A stretch of DNA of 64,000 nucleotides from Mizugakiibacter sediminis. Lineage in GTDB: Bacteria > Pseudomonadota > Gammaproteobacteria > Xanthomonadales > Rhodanobacteraceae. A program made the translations under genes and the position numbers. The notes below the pieces were generated by a model. That model worked only from the letters and a program-made list of their open reading frames with translations. It was not told the origin of the DNA and ran no database searches. The stretch lies in assembly GCF_000953855.2 (NCBI RefSeq), contig NZ_DF970239.1:4041-68040 (forward strand), given 5' to 3'. Positions 53,931 through 63,999 of this stretch are shown here, piece after piece (the stretch's first letter is position 1; every line of letters starts with the position of its first letter).

Positions 53931-54002
53931 CTGCGTTCCCTCATCGGTCGCCAAGGTCGGCAGCATGGCGCAGGCGGCCGTACCTCGTCTTGACCGCGCG
54001 TC

Positions 54003-55289
54003 TCAGCCTTCCAGCACCTCGCGCAGCAGATCGCGCAGTTCGGCCCACCAATAGCTGGCCTGCGCGGCGAGGAAGCCGGCCGGGCGGAAGGCGGCGGTCA
54101 GGCCGAACGTGCCGAACGCGCGCCACGCCGGATCGCCCTCGGCGATGGCCGCGGCCAGCAGTTCGCCGGCCGCCGTGGTCGGCGCCACGCCGTGTCCGCC
54201 GAAGGCCTGCGCCCACCACAGGCCGTCGCCGGCGGTGCCGATCTGCGGCATCTTGTGGCGCGCGTAGCTCATCAGGCCGGACCAGGCATAGTCGATCTTC
54301 ACGCCCGCGAGCTGCGGGAACACCTTCAGCAGGTCGCGCGTCAGCAGTCGGCGCACCTGCGCGGGCGAGCGGTCGAGGATCGAGATGCGTCCGCCCCACA
54401 AGAGACGCGTGTCCTTCAGCGGCCGGTAGTAGTCGAAGGCGAAGCGCGTGTCGTAGATCGCCGCGGACGTCGTCAGGCATTCGCGCAAGCGTTCGCCCAG
54501 CGGCTCGGTCGCCATCACGTAGGTGGCGATCGGCAGCACCGCGCGGTCGACCTTGCGCTCGAGGCCGGCGAGATAGCCGCCACAGGCCAGCACGACCTGT
54601 TCGGCATGCACCTCGCCGTCGGCGGTGGCGACGCGCCAGCCGGCGCCGTCGCGTGCCAGGGCGCGCACGCCGCTGGTCTCGTGGATGCGCACCCCCCGCC
54701 CCGCGGCCGCCTGCGCCAGGCCGATCGCGTAATTCAGCGGGTGCATGTGCAGCGCGTTGCGTTCCAGCAGTCCGTCGCTGTAGCGCGGACTGCGTACCAG
54801 CTCGCGCAGATAGGCCTTCGGCAGCCATTCCCATTCGACGCCGAACTGTTCGGCGAGGAAGCGGCGGCGCGCGCTGAGGATCTCCGGGTCGCGGAACCAG
54901 TTGGCCCAGATCACGCCATGATCGACGACGTCGCAGGTGATCGCGTACTCGGCGATGCGCCGGCGTATCAGTTCGACCGCGCGCACGGTGTGCTGGAACA
55001 GCTCGCGCGCGGCGATGCGCCCGAGCTTCGCCACCAGCGCCTCCTCGCCCAGCGAGTAGCCGGCGAAGGCGAAACCGCCGTTGCGGCCGGAGGCGCCGTG
55101 GCCGATGCGCTCGCGTTCCAGCAGGACGACGTCGCGCACGCCGCGCTCGGCCAGGCCGAGCGCGGTGTTCAAGCCCGCGTAGCCGCCGCCGACGATGACG
55201 ACGCGCGCATCGTGGCGTCCCTGCAGCGGTGCGAAAGGCGCGTACGCGGTGGCGGTCGCGCGGTAATAGCCGACGGTCGCTTCCGGCAT
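54003..55289 (-). CDS. FAD-dependent amine oxidoreductase (PuuB-like)
   Basis: A 428-residue DAO-family oxidoreductase. The N-terminal leader Y-Y-R-A-T-A-T-A-Y-A-P-F, the FAD loop V-V-I-V-G-G-G-Y-A-G-L-N-T-A and the motif G-A-S-G-R-N-G-G are those of PuuB-type gamma-glutamylputrescine oxidases. Its exact substrate is uncertain; no other putrescine genes are nearby. The start at 55289 (MPEATVGYY) is preferred over 55325. Confidence 0.85.
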   Translation of the reverse strand: MPEATVGYYRATATAYAPFAPLQGRHDARVVIVGGGYAGLNTALGLAERGVRDVVLLERERIGHGASGRNGGFAFAGYSLGEEALVAKLGRIAARELFQHTVRAVELIRRRIAEYAITCDVVDHGVIWANWFRDPEILSARRRFLAEQFGVEWEWLPKAYLRELVRSPRYSDGLLERNALHMHPLNYAIGLAQAAAGRGVRIHETSGVRALARDGAGWRVATADGEVHAEQVVLACGGYLAGLERKVDRAVLPIATYVMATEPLGERLRECLTTSAAIYDTRFAFDYYRPLKDTRLLWGGRISILDRSPAQVRRLLTRDLLKVFPQLAGVKIDYAWSGLMSYARHKMPQIGTAGDGLWWAQAFGGHGVAPTTAAGELLAAAIAEGDPAWRAFGTFGLTAAFRPAGFLAAQASYWWAELRDLLREVLEG

Positions 55290-55364
55290 GGCAGCGGCCT
55301 GCTCCCGATTCCCCCGAAGTGCCAAAGCATAGCGCCGCCGGCGAGCGCGCTCTTGGGCAGGAAG

Positions 55365-56534
55365 TCAGACTCGGTCCAACGCCTGCGCGAGATCGGCGAT
55401 CAGCACGTCCGGTTCCTCGAGGCCGATCGACAGGCGCACCAGGTTGGCCGGCACCTGTCCCGCTTTCGCCGCAGCCGATGTCCCCGCGGGCAGGAAGGCG
55501 GCGATCGGACAAGCGAGCGACTCGTAGCCGCCCCAGGAGACGCTCATCAGGAAGCGCCGCAACGCGTCGCAGAAACGTTCCACGCCGGACACGTCCTCGC
55601 AACGGATCGCCAGCGACAGCAGGCCGCTGCCGCCGCGCATCTGCCGCAATGCCAGCGCATGCTGCGGATGCGAGGGCAGATGCGGGTACCACACGCGCTC
55701 GACCTTGGGGTGCGCTTCGAGGAACGCCGCCACCTGCAGCGCCGTGGCGGCGCAGCGCCGCATGCGCAGCGGCAGCGTGCGCAGGCCGCGCAGCAGCAGC
55801 CAGGCGTCGTGCGGCGACGGGATCGCGCCGAGCGTCATGTACGGTCCGCGGAACACCTCGCGCAGCAGCGCCTGCGGGCCGCACAGCGCACCGGCGACCA
55901 CGTCGCCGTGCCCGCCGATGTACTTGGTCGCCGAATGCGCCACCAGGTCGATGCCGAACGCGAGCGGCGACTGGTTCAGCGGGCTGGCGTAGCTGTTGTC
56001 GCACAATGTGCGGACGCCGCGCGGGCGGGCGACCGCCGCCAGCGCGGCGAGATCCTGCAGCTCGAAGGTCAGCGTGTTGGGGCTTTCCAGCACGAGCAGG
56101 CGCGTGCCGGGCGTCAGCGCCGCCTCGACCGATCCCGCGTCGGCGGCGTCGACGAACGTGGTCGTGACGGCGAAGCGCGGCAACAGGTCGGCGAGCAGGC
56201 GCCGGGTCCAGCTGTACGGTTTCTGCACGCAGACGACGTGGTCGCCTGCGGACACGCTGGCGATCACCGCGGCGGCGATCGCCGCGGCGCCGGAGCCGAA
56301 CACCAGGCAGTCTTCCGCGCCTTCCAGCGCCGCCAGTTTGCGACGCAGGATCTCGACCGTGGGGTTGTTGCCGCGCGTGTAGAAGTGATGGCCGAACTCG
56401 TCGCCTGCCTGCGCGCGCATGTCCGCCACCGTCGGGAAGGCAAAGTTGGACGACTGCAGCAGCGGCGGCGCGACCGCGCCGAAGTAGCGTTCGCGCTCCT
56501 CGCCCAGATGGTTGAGGATCCAGTCGAGGTCCAT
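55365..56534 (-). CDS. Cys/Met-metabolism PLP enzyme (cystathionine lyase/synthase family)
   Basis: A 389-residue trans-sulphuration PLP enzyme. The PLP lysine is in H-S-A-T-K-Y-I-G-G-H, the N-terminal Y-T-R-G-N-N-P-T and the C-terminal S-x-G-L-E-x-P-D are present. Reaction could be cystathionine gamma-synthase, beta- or gamma-lyase; substrate residues do not let me choose. It stands alone between galU and the FAD oxidoreductase on the same strand. Confidence 0.9.
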   Translation of the reverse strand: MDLDWILNHLGEERERYFGAVAPPLLQSSNFAFPTVADMRAQAGDEFGHHFYTRGNNPTVEILRRKLAALEGAEDCLVFGSGAAAIAAAVIASVSAGDHVVCVQKPYSWTRRLLADLLPRFAVTTTFVDAADAGSVEAALTPGTRLLVLESPNTLTFELQDLAALAAVARPRGVRTLCDNSYASPLNQSPLAFGIDLVAHSATKYIGGHGDVVAGALCGPQALLREVFRGPYMTLGAIPSPHDAWLLLRGLRTLPLRMRRCAATALQVAAFLEAHPKVERVWYPHLPSHPQHALALRQMRGGSGLLSLAIRCEDVSGVERFCDALRRFLMSVSWGGYESLACPIAAFLPAGTSAAAKAGQVPANLVRLSIGLEEPDVLIADLAQALDRV

Positions 56535-56573
56535 GCGCGCGAACGCCTGCGTCGTGGCGGTGGGACCGGCCGT

Positions 56574-57443
56574 TCAGTGCGAGGCGATGTACTTGCGCGC
56601 GGCCGCGGCCAGTTGCGGATCCTGCAGCGCGAAGTGTAGCGTCGCCTGCACCAGCCCGAGCTTGTTGCCGCAGTCGAAGCGCTCGCCCTCGAAGCGGTAG
56701 GCCAGCACGTTCTGCTGGGTCAGCAGGCCTTCGATGGCGTCGGTGAGCTGGATCTCGCCGCCGGCGCCCGGCCGCGTCTGCTCCAGCAATTCGAAGATGC
56801 GGCCGGGCAGCACGTAGCGGCCGACCACGGCGAGGTTGGACGGCGCCTCGGCCGGCTTCGGCTTCTCCACCATGTGGGTGATGCGCGCGGCGCGCGTGGC
56901 CGACGGCTCGGTGGCGACGATGCCGTACTTGTGGGTGTCCTCGCGCGGCACTTCTTCCACCGCGATCACCGCGGCGTGCTTGCTGGCGGCGAGGTCGGCC
57001 ATCTGCTTCAGCGCGCCCGGCCCTTTGTTCCAGATCAGGTCGTCGGGCAGCATCACGCCGAACGGCTCGTCGCCGACCACCGCCTTGGCGCACAGCACGG
57101 CGTGGCCGAGGCCGAGCGCCTCCGGCTGGGTGACGAACACGGCGCGCACGTGCCGCGGCAACGTGCCCTGCACCAACGCCAGCAGCTCGTCCTTGCCTTT
57201 TTCCGCCAGCTTCGCCTCGAGCTCGTAGGCCTTGTCGAAGTAGTCGGCGATGGCGTGCTTGTAGCGGTTGGTGACGAACACCAGGGTGTCCGCGCCCGCC
57301 TCCACCGCTTCGTCGACGGCGTACTGGATCAGCGGCCGGTCCAGCACCGGCAGCATCTCCTTGGCCACCACCTTGGTGGCGGGCAGGAACCGCGTGCCGA
57401 GACCGGCGACCGGGAACACCACCTTGCGCAAACGCTTGGTCAT
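56574..57443 (-). CDS. galU: UTP-glucose-1-phosphate uridylyltransferase
   Basis: A 289-residue nucleotidyltransferase making UDP-glucose. The start is R-K-V-V-F-P-V-A-G-L-G-T-R-F-L-P-A-T-K with the later L-P-D-D-L-I and E-K-P-K-P motifs, as in GalU. The ATG overlaps the stop of the WbpM-like gene (ATGA), so both serve surface-glycan synthesis together. Confidence 0.96.
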   Translation of the reverse strand: MTKRLRKVVFPVAGLGTRFLPATKVVAKEMLPVLDRPLIQYAVDEAVEAGADTLVFVTNRYKHAIADYFDKAYELEAKLAEKGKDELLALVQGTLPRHVRAVFVTQPEALGLGHAVLCAKAVVGDEPFGVMLPDDLIWNKGPGALKQMADLAASKHAAVIAVEEVPREDTHKYGIVATEPSATRAARITHMVEKPKPAEAPSNLAVVGRYVLPGRIFELLEQTRPGAGGEIQLTDAIEGLLTQQNVLAYRFEGERFDCGNKLGLVQATLHFALQDPQLAAAARKYIASH

Positions 57444-59341
57444 CCTGCTTCCTCTGCATCATGGCGCCGGAACGGCACCACGTTGTTGTCTTGGACTTCG
57501 CGCCAGCTGTACGACGGCAGAATGCTGGACACGCACTGCTTGAGGGCGTCTTCGTCGAAAGCTGCGACGGCATGGGCGGCGCGCGCGAGCTGCGCTTCCA
57601 GCAGCTCCCAGGCCACGGTGCGCGGCTGCGCCAGGAAGATCTTGGCGTGCGTCGTGGCGCTGTAGTTCTCCAGCGGATGGAACAGCTCCTCGAACAGCTT
57701 CTCGCCCGGCCGCAGCCCCGTGTAGACGATCGCCACGTCGCGTCCCGGCATCTTGCCGGCCAGGCGGATCATCTGTTCGGCGAGGTCGCGGATCTTCACC
57801 GGCTCGCCCATGTCCAGCGCGAAGATCTCGCCGCCCTTGCCCAGGGTCGCCGCCTGCAGGATCAGCTGGCAGGCTTCCGGAATGGTCATGAAGTAGCGCG
57901 AGATCTCCGGGTGGGTGACGGTGACCGGGCCGCCGCGGCGGATCTGCTCGCGGAACAGCGGCACGACCGAGCCGGCCGAATCGAGCACGTTGCCGAACCG
58001 CACGGTGATGAAGCGCGTGCGCGAGCGCGCCGCCAGATTCTGGCACCAGATCTCGGCGATGCGCTTGCACGCGCCCATCACGCTGGTCGGATTGACCGCC
58101 TTGTCGGTGGAGATCAGCACGAAGGTCTCGGCGCCGTGGCGGTCGGCGGCGTCCGCCACGCAGCGCGTGCCCAGCACGTTGTTGCGGAACGCCTCGCGCA
58201 ACTGCCCCTGCAGCAGCGGCACGTGCTTGTAGGCGGCGGCGTGAAACACCGCCTGCGGGCGCGCTGCCGCGAAGGCGCGCTCCACCGCGGCGGCGTCGCT
58301 GGCATCGGCGAGAATCGGCTGGATTTCCAGTTCGGGATAGGTCGTGCGCAGCTCGAGCTCGATGCGGTAGAGGTTGTACTCCGAGGTCTCCAGCACGGTC
58401 AGCGAGGCGGCGCCGAGGCGCGCGACCTGGCGGCACAGCTCCGAACCGATCGAGCCGCCGCCGCCCGTCACCATCACCCGGCGTCCGCTGATCTGCCGGC
58501 GGATCGCGGTCCAGTCGAGGGTGACGGTTTCGCGTCCGAGCAGATCCTCGATCGCGACTTCCTTCAGTTCGTTGAACTGCGCGCGGCCGGCGATCACGTC
58601 GTCGAGGCGCGGCACGGTGCGAAAAGGAAGCCCGGTCGCCTCGCACTTCTGCACCACGCGCCGCATCTGCGCCGCGCTCGCCGAGGGCATCGCGATCAGC
58701 AGCATCTCCGCGGCGACCTCGCGCGCCAGCATGCCGAGGTCCTTCAGCTCGCCGAGGACGGGGACGCCGTGCACGCGCGCGCCCATCAGCTTGGCGCTGT
58801 CGTCGATGAAGCCCACCGGCTCGTAGCGGGTATCGCGGCGCAGGTCGCGCACCAGCGTCTCGCCGGCGCGGCCGGCGCCGAGGATCAGCACGCGCTTGGC
58901 CGGCGTGGTCTGGAACAGGTCCACCCGGCTGTCCTTCCAGTAGCGATAGGCCAGCCGCGGGGCGCCGAGCAGCACGCACAGCAGCAGCGGGTAAATCAGC
59001 AGCACGGAACGCGGCACGCCGGCCAGGCGGCTGTACAGGAACAGCGCCAGCCCGATGCCCACCGAGCCGACGACGCTGGCCCGCACGATATTCCACAGAT
59101 CCGGCAGGCTGGCGAAGCGCCAGAGCCCCTTGTACAGCCCGGTCCAGGCGAACACGCCGCCCTGCACCGCCAGCACGATCAGCAGATCGGGCGACGACAG
59201 CCAGGAAATCGGCTGCGCATTCGGCACCAGCGCGTAGCGCGCCGCGTTGGACAGCGTCCAGGCGACGACCACCATCAGCAGGTCGTGCAGCACCACGGCG
59301 CTGCGCGGATGGATCGCGCGGATCAGTTTACGCAAGCTCAT
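57440..59341 (-). CDS. WbpM/CapD-like membrane nucleotide-sugar dehydratase
   Basis: A 633-residue protein with four N-terminal membrane segments (about 17-36, 52-70, 88-105, 112-128), a first Rossmann region (GAGRAGE 155-161) and the SDR-type dehydratase domain (TGGGGSIGS 292-300). The catalytic triad has Met instead of Tyr (T-S-V-M-G-A-C-K), as in the long-form FlaA1/WbpM/PglF 4,6-dehydratases that act on UDP-GlcNAc. It would make the first sugar of O-antigen or a related glycan. It overlaps the WecA/WbpL-like gene by 14 bases. Confidence 0.92.
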   Translation of the reverse strand: MSLRKLIRAIHPRSAVVLHDLLMVVVAWTLSNAARYALVPNAQPISWLSSPDLLIVLAVQGGVFAWTGLYKGLWRFASLPDLWNIVRASVVGSVGIGLALFLYSRLAGVPRSVLLIYPLLLCVLLGAPRLAYRYWKDSRVDLFQTTPAKRVLILGAGRAGETLVRDLRRDTRYEPVGFIDDSAKLMGARVHGVPVLGELKDLGMLAREVAAEMLLIAMPSASAAQMRRVVQKCEATGLPFRTVPRLDDVIAGRAQFNELKEVAIEDLLGRETVTLDWTAIRRQISGRRVMVTGGGGSIGSELCRQVARLGAASLTVLETSEYNLYRIELELRTTYPELEIQPILADASDAAAVERAFAAARPQAVFHAAAYKHVPLLQGQLREAFRNNVLGTRCVADAADRHGAETFVLISTDKAVNPTSVMGACKRIAEIWCQNLAARSRTRFITVRFGNVLDSAGSVVPLFREQIRRGGPVTVTHPEISRYFMTIPEACQLILQAATLGKGGEIFALDMGEPVKIRDLAEQMIRLAGKMPGRDVAIVYTGLRPGEKLFEELFHPLENYSATTHAKIFLAQPRTVAWELLEAQLARAAHAVAAFDEDALKQCVSSILPSYSWREVQDNNVVPFRRHDAEEAG

Positions 59342-60401
59342 GCAGTGTCCTCCGCTGCACGCGCGCGATGCAGGCGCGCTTGCCGATCATCCATGCCAGG
59401 CCGCTCAAGCCGTAGAAACCGATGCAGATCGCCGCCGCGAGGTGCGGCCAGTTCGCCGCCGCCACGGTGGCCGGCGCGACCGCGAGCAGGTTCCAGCCCA
59501 GGTAACGCCCGTCCGCTCCGGCGTGTGAGCAGCCGCTGCGCACCAGCCATTGGTAGAGGTGCTCGCGGTGCGCAGTGTACCAAGCCCGCCCGCGCATCAC
59601 GCGATCGAGCAGGGTGAGCGTGGCGTCCACCGCGAAGGCGGAGACCAGCACCAGCACGGCCCACGCCAGTTGCGGATGGCGGACCGCCTGCATGCCGGCC
59701 AGCGCGGCCAGCCACAGCCCCAGCGCCCCGCTGCCGACGTCGCCCATGAAGATGCGGGCGGGAGGCAGGTTGAAGAGCAGGAAGCCCAAGCTGGCCGACG
59801 CCGTGACCAGACCCGCGCCGGCCAAGGCGACGTCGCCCTTGCCCGCCGCCAACAGTGCGAGGCCGGCGCCGACGAAGACGGTCTGCAGGCCGAGCAGGCC
59901 GTCGATGCCGTCCATGAAATTGTGCAGGTTGATCGACCAGGCGGCCCATGCCGCGGCCGGCAGCAGCCACAGCACGCGCCCCGGCGGAATGCCGTCGAGC
60001 GCTCCCGGCGGCGCGCTCCACAGCACCGCCGCGGCGGCCAGGAATGCGGCCAGCATGTGCACGCCGAGCCGTGGCAGCACGGCCAGCGGCCGGTGGTCGT
60101 CCCACCAGCCGATCGCGGCCACCATCGCCGTGGCGAGAACGAGGGCGACCGCGGTGAGCGGCCCGATGCCGCCGGGCAGGCCCAGCAACACCGCGGGCGC
60201 CGCCAGCAGCAGACCGACGACCAGCCCGAGGCCGCCGCCGCGCGGCGTCGGCGCGGTGTGGGAGCGGCGGCGGCCGGGGTGATCGAGCATGCCGCGCCGG
60301 TGCGCATACGCCATCGCCGCCCGGACCAGCAGCGCGGACGTGCCGAACGCCGCCGCACAGGCCAGCAGGATGGCGGCTGCCTGCGGCGCCATCGTCGTCA
60401 T
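59328..60401 (-). CDS. WecA/WbpL-type polyprenyl-phosphate sugar-phosphate transferase
   Basis: A 357-residue multi-span membrane protein (about ten hydrophobic segments) of the MraY/WecA family. Motifs are H-N-F-M-D-G-I-D-G-L, F-M-G-D-V-G-S-G and the cytoplasmic H-R-E-H-L-Y-Q-W. It should transfer a sugar 1-phosphate to undecaprenyl phosphate and start O-antigen synthesis, using the product of the WbpM-like enzyme encoded next. It starts 3 bases after lapB. Confidence 0.9.
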   Translation of the reverse strand: MTTMAPQAAAILLACAAAFGTSALLVRAAMAYAHRRGMLDHPGRRRSHTAPTPRGGGLGLVVGLLLAAPAVLLGLPGGIGPLTAVALVLATAMVAAIGWWDDHRPLAVLPRLGVHMLAAFLAAAAVLWSAPPGALDGIPPGRVLWLLPAAAWAAWSINLHNFMDGIDGLLGLQTVFVGAGLALLAAGKGDVALAGAGLVTASASLGFLLFNLPPARIFMGDVGSGALGLWLAALAGMQAVRHPQLAWAVLVLVSAFAVDATLTLLDRVMRGRAWYTAHREHLYQWLVRSGCSHAGADGRYLGWNLLAVAPATVAAANWPHLAAAICIGFYGLSGLAWMIGKRACIARVQRRTLHELA

Positions 60402-60404
60402 GCC

Positions 60405-61580
60405 TCACTCGTTGGCGACGCCGTGGATCGGCCGCACGCTGCCCCAGCTCTTGCAGCTCGGGCACTGCCAGTGATGCGCCTTGGCGCCGAATCCGCACTT
60501 GCTGCAACGGTACATCGCCTGCCCTTCCAGCAGTTTGCGCGTGAGGTCGCGCAGGATCAGGAAATTCTCGCGGGCCTCGCCGGTGGTCTTGTCGAGGGTC
60601 GCGTCGATCAGCGCCATCAGGCCGCGCACCGACGGCCGCTGGCGCAACTGGTGGGTGAGGAAGTCGATGGCCGCGCGCTCGCCGTCGCGCCCCGCGTACA
60701 GCCGCGTCAGCGCCAGCACCGGCGAGATGCCCTGGTAGCGTTCGAGGATCTCGGTGAGGAACGCTTCGGCACGCGCCATGCGCTGCGCCCGTGCATAGCA
60801 GTCCAGCAGCGGCGGCAGGATCTCCGGCACGAACTCGACGTCGCAGCGCGCGGCGCGTTCGAAGGCCTCGATCGCGCCGTCGTGATCGCCCTCGTCGGCG
60901 CGCAGGTGGCCGCAGATCAGGTGCGCGCGCACGCAGTCGGGCTGGCTGGCGAACGCCTGGTCGAGATACGCGTGCGCTTCCGCGCGCGCGCCGTGGGTGC
61001 GCGACTGTTCCGCCAGCTCGCAGTAGAACTGCGCGATCACCGCCGCCTGCGACTCGCCGGTCATCTGCTCGAGGCGGCGCGCGTGGTCGATCGCCTTGTG
61101 CCAGTCGCGCTCATGCTGGTAGATGGCGATCAGGTGCTTCAGCGCCGACGGCGCGTGCGCGTTCATCGCCACCAGGTCGGAGAACAACGTCTCGGCGCGG
61201 TCGAGCAGGCCGGCGCGCATGTAGTCCTCGCCCAGTTCCAGCAGGGCGACGGTCTTCTCGCGGTCGCTGAGGTTGGGGCGCGCGATCAAGTGCTGATGCA
61301 CGCGGATCGCGCGCTCGACCTCGCCGCGCCGGCGGAACAGGTTGCCCAGCGCCAGGTGCGTCTCGACCGTGTCGCGGTTGAACTCCGCCAGCTGCAGGAA
61401 CACCTCGATGGCCTTGTCCTGTTGCTCGTTCAGCAGGTAGTTGAGGCCGCGGAAGTAGCTGGACGACAGCTCGTTGACGCGCGCGCCCGAGCTGCGCGCG
61501 AGGCTGCGCCGCCCGATCAGCCACCCCGACCAGGCCGCCACCGGCAGCAGCAGGCACAACAGCACGTACATGGGCGTCAT
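60405..61580 (-). CDS. lapB: LPS assembly protein LapB
   Basis: A 391-residue protein with one N-terminal membrane segment (about 3-22), nine or so TPR units and a C-terminal rubredoxin-like zinc site (Y-R-C-S-K-C ... Q-C-P-S-C). This is LapB/YciM, which controls LpxC turnover and LPS export. The start overlaps the lapA stop (ATGA). The link of lapAB to O-antigen initiation genes is consistent with LPS work. Confidence 0.95.
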   Translation of the reverse strand: MTPMYVLLCLLLPVAAWSGWLIGRRSLARSSGARVNELSSSYFRGLNYLLNEQQDKAIEVFLQLAEFNRDTVETHLALGNLFRRRGEVERAIRVHQHLIARPNLSDREKTVALLELGEDYMRAGLLDRAETLFSDLVAMNAHAPSALKHLIAIYQHERDWHKAIDHARRLEQMTGESQAAVIAQFYCELAEQSRTHGARAEAHAYLDQAFASQPDCVRAHLICGHLRADEGDHDGAIEAFERAARCDVEFVPEILPPLLDCYARAQRMARAEAFLTEILERYQGISPVLALTRLYAGRDGERAAIDFLTHQLRQRPSVRGLMALIDATLDKTTGEARENFLILRDLTRKLLEGQAMYRCSKCGFGAKAHHWQCPSCKSWGSVRPIHGVANE

Positions 61581-61846
61581 GCGCGTGCTTCGGGAGCGCC
61601 GGCCGCCTCGGCGCGCGAGCGCGCGAGGTCGCGCATCCGGCGCCGGTGCCGGGACGTCAGCCCCGCCCAGGCGAGCACGCCGCCGAGCATCCAGCCGAGC
61701 AGCAGCGCGGCCAGCAGGGCCGCACCCTTCGGCAACTCGACGCTGCCGACCAGGAAGTCGTAGGTAACGCTGTCGGCGTTGACGGCGCCGAACGCCGCGC
61801 CGAGCACGGCGAACAGCAGCAGGATGATGACGATGGCGAGGCGCAT
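61577..61846 (-). CDS. lapA: LPS assembly protein LapA
   Basis: An 89-residue two-span membrane protein (about 2-22 and 42-65) of the LapA/DUF1049 family with the D-S-V-T-Y-D-F-L-V-G-S-V-E-L-P segment between helices. It is the usual partner of LapB, encoded next with a 4-base overlap. GAGGGAA precedes the ATG. Confidence 0.93.
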   Translation of the reverse strand: MRLAIVIILLLFAVLGAAFGAVNADSVTYDFLVGSVELPKGAALLAALLLGWMLGGVLAWAGLTSRHRRRMRDLARSRAEAAGAPEARA

Positions 61847-61925
61847 TGACGTTCCCTCAACGCGCCGACTTTACCCGAACGGATGCGGCACGCACAGGCG
61901 CGCCGGGCGGATTTTCCGGGTCGAT

Positions 61926-62231
61926 TCAGGCAACCGGCTCGCCGGCGCCCGCGGAATGGTTGACGCGTTCGCGCATTTCCTTGCCGGGCTTGAAGTGCGG
62001 AACGTACTTGCCGGGCAACGCGACGGTGGCGCCGGTCTTCGGGTTGCGACCCATGCGCGGCGGCCGGTAGTGCAGCGAGAAGCTGCCGAAGCCGCGCACC
62101 TCGATGCGTTCGCCGGAGGACAGCGCGTGGCTCATCTGTTCGAGCAGGCTCTTGACCGCCAGTTCGACATCGCCGAACGCAAGATGGTTCTGGCGCCTGG
62201 CGAGCGCTTCGATCAGTTCGGACTTGGTCAT
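61926..62231 (-). CDS. ihfB: Integration host factor beta subunit
   Basis: A 101-residue DNA-bending protein starting [11 protein letters not shown], with the arm motif G-R-N-P-K-T-G and ending [10 protein letters not shown]. It is the IHF beta chain. The ATG at 62231 is the standard start; the longer frame to 62264 adds spacer sequence. It follows rpsA as in most gammaproteobacteria. Confidence 0.97.
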   Translation of the reverse strand: MTKSELIEALARRQNHLAFGDVELAVKSLLEQMSHALSSGERIEVRGFGSFSLHYRPPRMGRNPKTGATVALPGKYVPHFKPGKEMRERVNHSAGAGEPVA

Positions 62232-62292
62232 GGCTCCCCTGTTCCCGTCGGGGTCACTGCGCATGCATGCGCGGTTTCGCTCACTGGAAACG

Positions 62293-62317
62293 GCGGGGCG
62301 GCACGACGCCGCCCCGC
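62293..62317 (-). terminator. Hairpin between rpsA and ihfB
   Basis: A 10-bp perfect GC stem (62293-62302 with 62308-62317) with a 5-base loop. On the minus strand it is followed by CGTTTCC, a weak T-run. It may partly terminate rpsA transcription ahead of ihfB. Confidence 0.5.
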
Positions 62318-62328
62318 TTGCTGCCTCG

Positions 62329-63999
62329 TTACTCCGACTTGTTCATCTGTTCTTTCAGCAGGGCGCCGAGCTTGGTGGTGCCGCCCGAGGCGTTCTGGTA
62401 TTCCTCGAGCGCCTGCTGCAGTTCCTCTTCGTCCTTGGCGCGGATCGACAGCTGCAGCATGCGGCCCTTGCGGTCCATGCCGACGAACTTGGCCTCGACC
62501 TTGTCGCCGACCTTGAGGTGCTGGGTGGCGTCCTCGATGCGCTGCTTGGCGATGTCGTTGGCGCGCAGGTAGCCCTCGATGCCGTCGCCGAGGTCGATCA
62601 CCGCGCCGCGCGGGTCGACTTCCTTGACCGTGCCGGTCAGCACCGTGCCGCGCGGATGGCCGGCCATGAACTGGCCGAACGGATCCTGCTCGAGCTGCTT
62701 GATGCCGAGGCTGATGCGCTCGCGCTCCGGGTCGACCGCCAGCACCACGGCCTCGACCTCGTCGCCCTTCTTGAAGTTGCGCACCAGGTCTTCGCCGGTG
62801 GTCTGCCAGGAGATGTCGCTCAGGTGCACCAGGCCGTCGATGCCGCCCTCCAGGCCGACGAAGATGCCGAAGTCGGTGATCGACTTGATGCTGCCGGTGA
62901 CGCGGTCGCCCTTCTTGTGCGTGGCGGCGAACGCCTCCCACGGGTTGGCGCGGGTCTGCTTGATGCCGAGCGAGATGCGGCGGCGCTCCTCGTCGACGTC
63001 CAGCACCATCACCTCGACCTCGTCGCCCACCTGCACGACCTTGGCCGGGTTGACGTTCTTGTTGGTCCAGTCCATCTCGGAGACGTGCACCAGGCCCTCG
63101 ACGCCCGGCTCGATCTCGACGAAGCAGCCGTAGTCGGTGACGTTGGAGACCTTGCCGAACAGGCGGGTGCCGACCGGGTAGCGGCGGGCGATGTTGACCC
63201 ACGGGTCGTCGCCGAGCTGCTTCAGGCCGAGCGAGACGCGGTTGCGCTCGCGGTCGAACTTCAGCACGCGCACGTCCAGCTCGTCGCCGACGTTGACCAC
63301 CTCGGACGGATGGCGCACGCGCTTCCACGCCATGTCGGTGATGTGCAGCAGGCCGTCGATGCCGCCGAGGTCGACGAATGCGCCGTAGTCGGTGAGGTTC
63401 TTGACCACGCCCTTGACCACCGCGCCTTCCTTGAGGCGCTCGAGCAGTTTCTCGCGCTCCTCGGAGAACTCGCTCTCGACCACCGCACGGCGGCTGACCA
63501 CCACGTTGTTGCGCTTGCGGTCGAGCTTGATGATCTTGAACTCGAGGTCCTTGCCCTCGAGGTACACCGGGTCGCGCACCGGGCGCACGTCGACCAGCGA
63601 GCCCGGCAGGAACGCGCGCACGTCCTTGATGTCGACGGTGAAGCCGCCCTTGACCTTGCCGGAGATCTTGCCGGTGACGGTCTCGTTCTTCTCGAACGCT
63701 TCCTCCAGCACGTCCCACACCATCGCGCGCTTGGCCTTCTCGCGCGACAGCTTGGTTTCGCCGAAGCCGTCCTCGAGCGCGTCGAGGGCGACCTTCACCT
63801 CGTCGCCCACCTGCACTTCGAGCTCGCCGTTCTCGTCGCGGAACTGCTCGATCGGGACGATGCCTTCGCTCTTCAGGCCGGCGTTGATGACGACGACGTC
63901 GGGACGGATCTCGACGACGATGCCGGAGACGATGGAGCCGGGCCGGAGCTTGGCGAGCGACTGGCTCTGTTCAAACAGTTCAGCGAAACTTTCGGTCAT
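62329..63999 (-). CDS. rpsA: 30S ribosomal protein S1
   Basis: A 556-residue S1 with six OB-fold S1 repeats: two N-terminal degenerate ones (from [10 protein letters not shown]) and four canonical repeats each with G-x-F-V-D/G-L-x-G-x-x-G-L-x-H. It recruits mRNA to the 30S subunit. The gene is complete, with its ATG one base inside the window end; its leader lies outside. Confidence 0.97.
   Translation of the reverse strand: MTESFAELFEQSQSLAKLRPGSIVSGIVVEIRPDVVVINAGLKSEGIVPIEQFRDENGELEVQVGDEVKVALDALEDGFGETKLSREKAKRAMVWDVLEEAFEKNETVTGKISGKVKGGFTVDIKDVRAFLPGSLVDVRPVRDPVYLEGKDLEFKIIKLDRKRNNVVVSRRAVVESEFSEEREKLLERLKEGAVVKGVVKNLTDYGAFVDLGGIDGLLHITDMAWKRVRHPSEVVNVGDELDVRVLKFDRERNRVSLGLKQLGDDPWVNIARRYPVGTRLFGKVSNVTDYGCFVEIEPGVEGLVHVSEMDWTNKNVNPAKVVQVGDEVEVMVLDVDEERRRISLGIKQTRANPWEAFAATHKKGDRVTGSIKSITDFGIFVGLEGGIDGLVHLSDISWQTTGEDLVRNFKKGDEVEAVVLAVDPERERISLGIKQLEQDPFGQFMAGHPRGTVLTGTVKEVDPRGAVIDLGDGIEGYLRANDIAKQRIEDATQHLKVGDKVEAKFVGMDRKGRMLQLSIRAKDEEELQQALEEYQNASGGTTKLGALLKEQMNKSE

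Noticed and set aside
53988-54001. A TTGACC motif downstream of csaA resembling an FNR-type half site
   Set aside because: The second half reads GTCTC rather than TCAA, and it lies between co-directional housekeeping genes.
62259-62272. Palindrome GCGCATGCATGCGC in the rpsA-ihfB spacer
   Set aside because: It is a perfect palindrome but has no known binder that I can name and no promoter context; possibly chance in GC-rich DNA.
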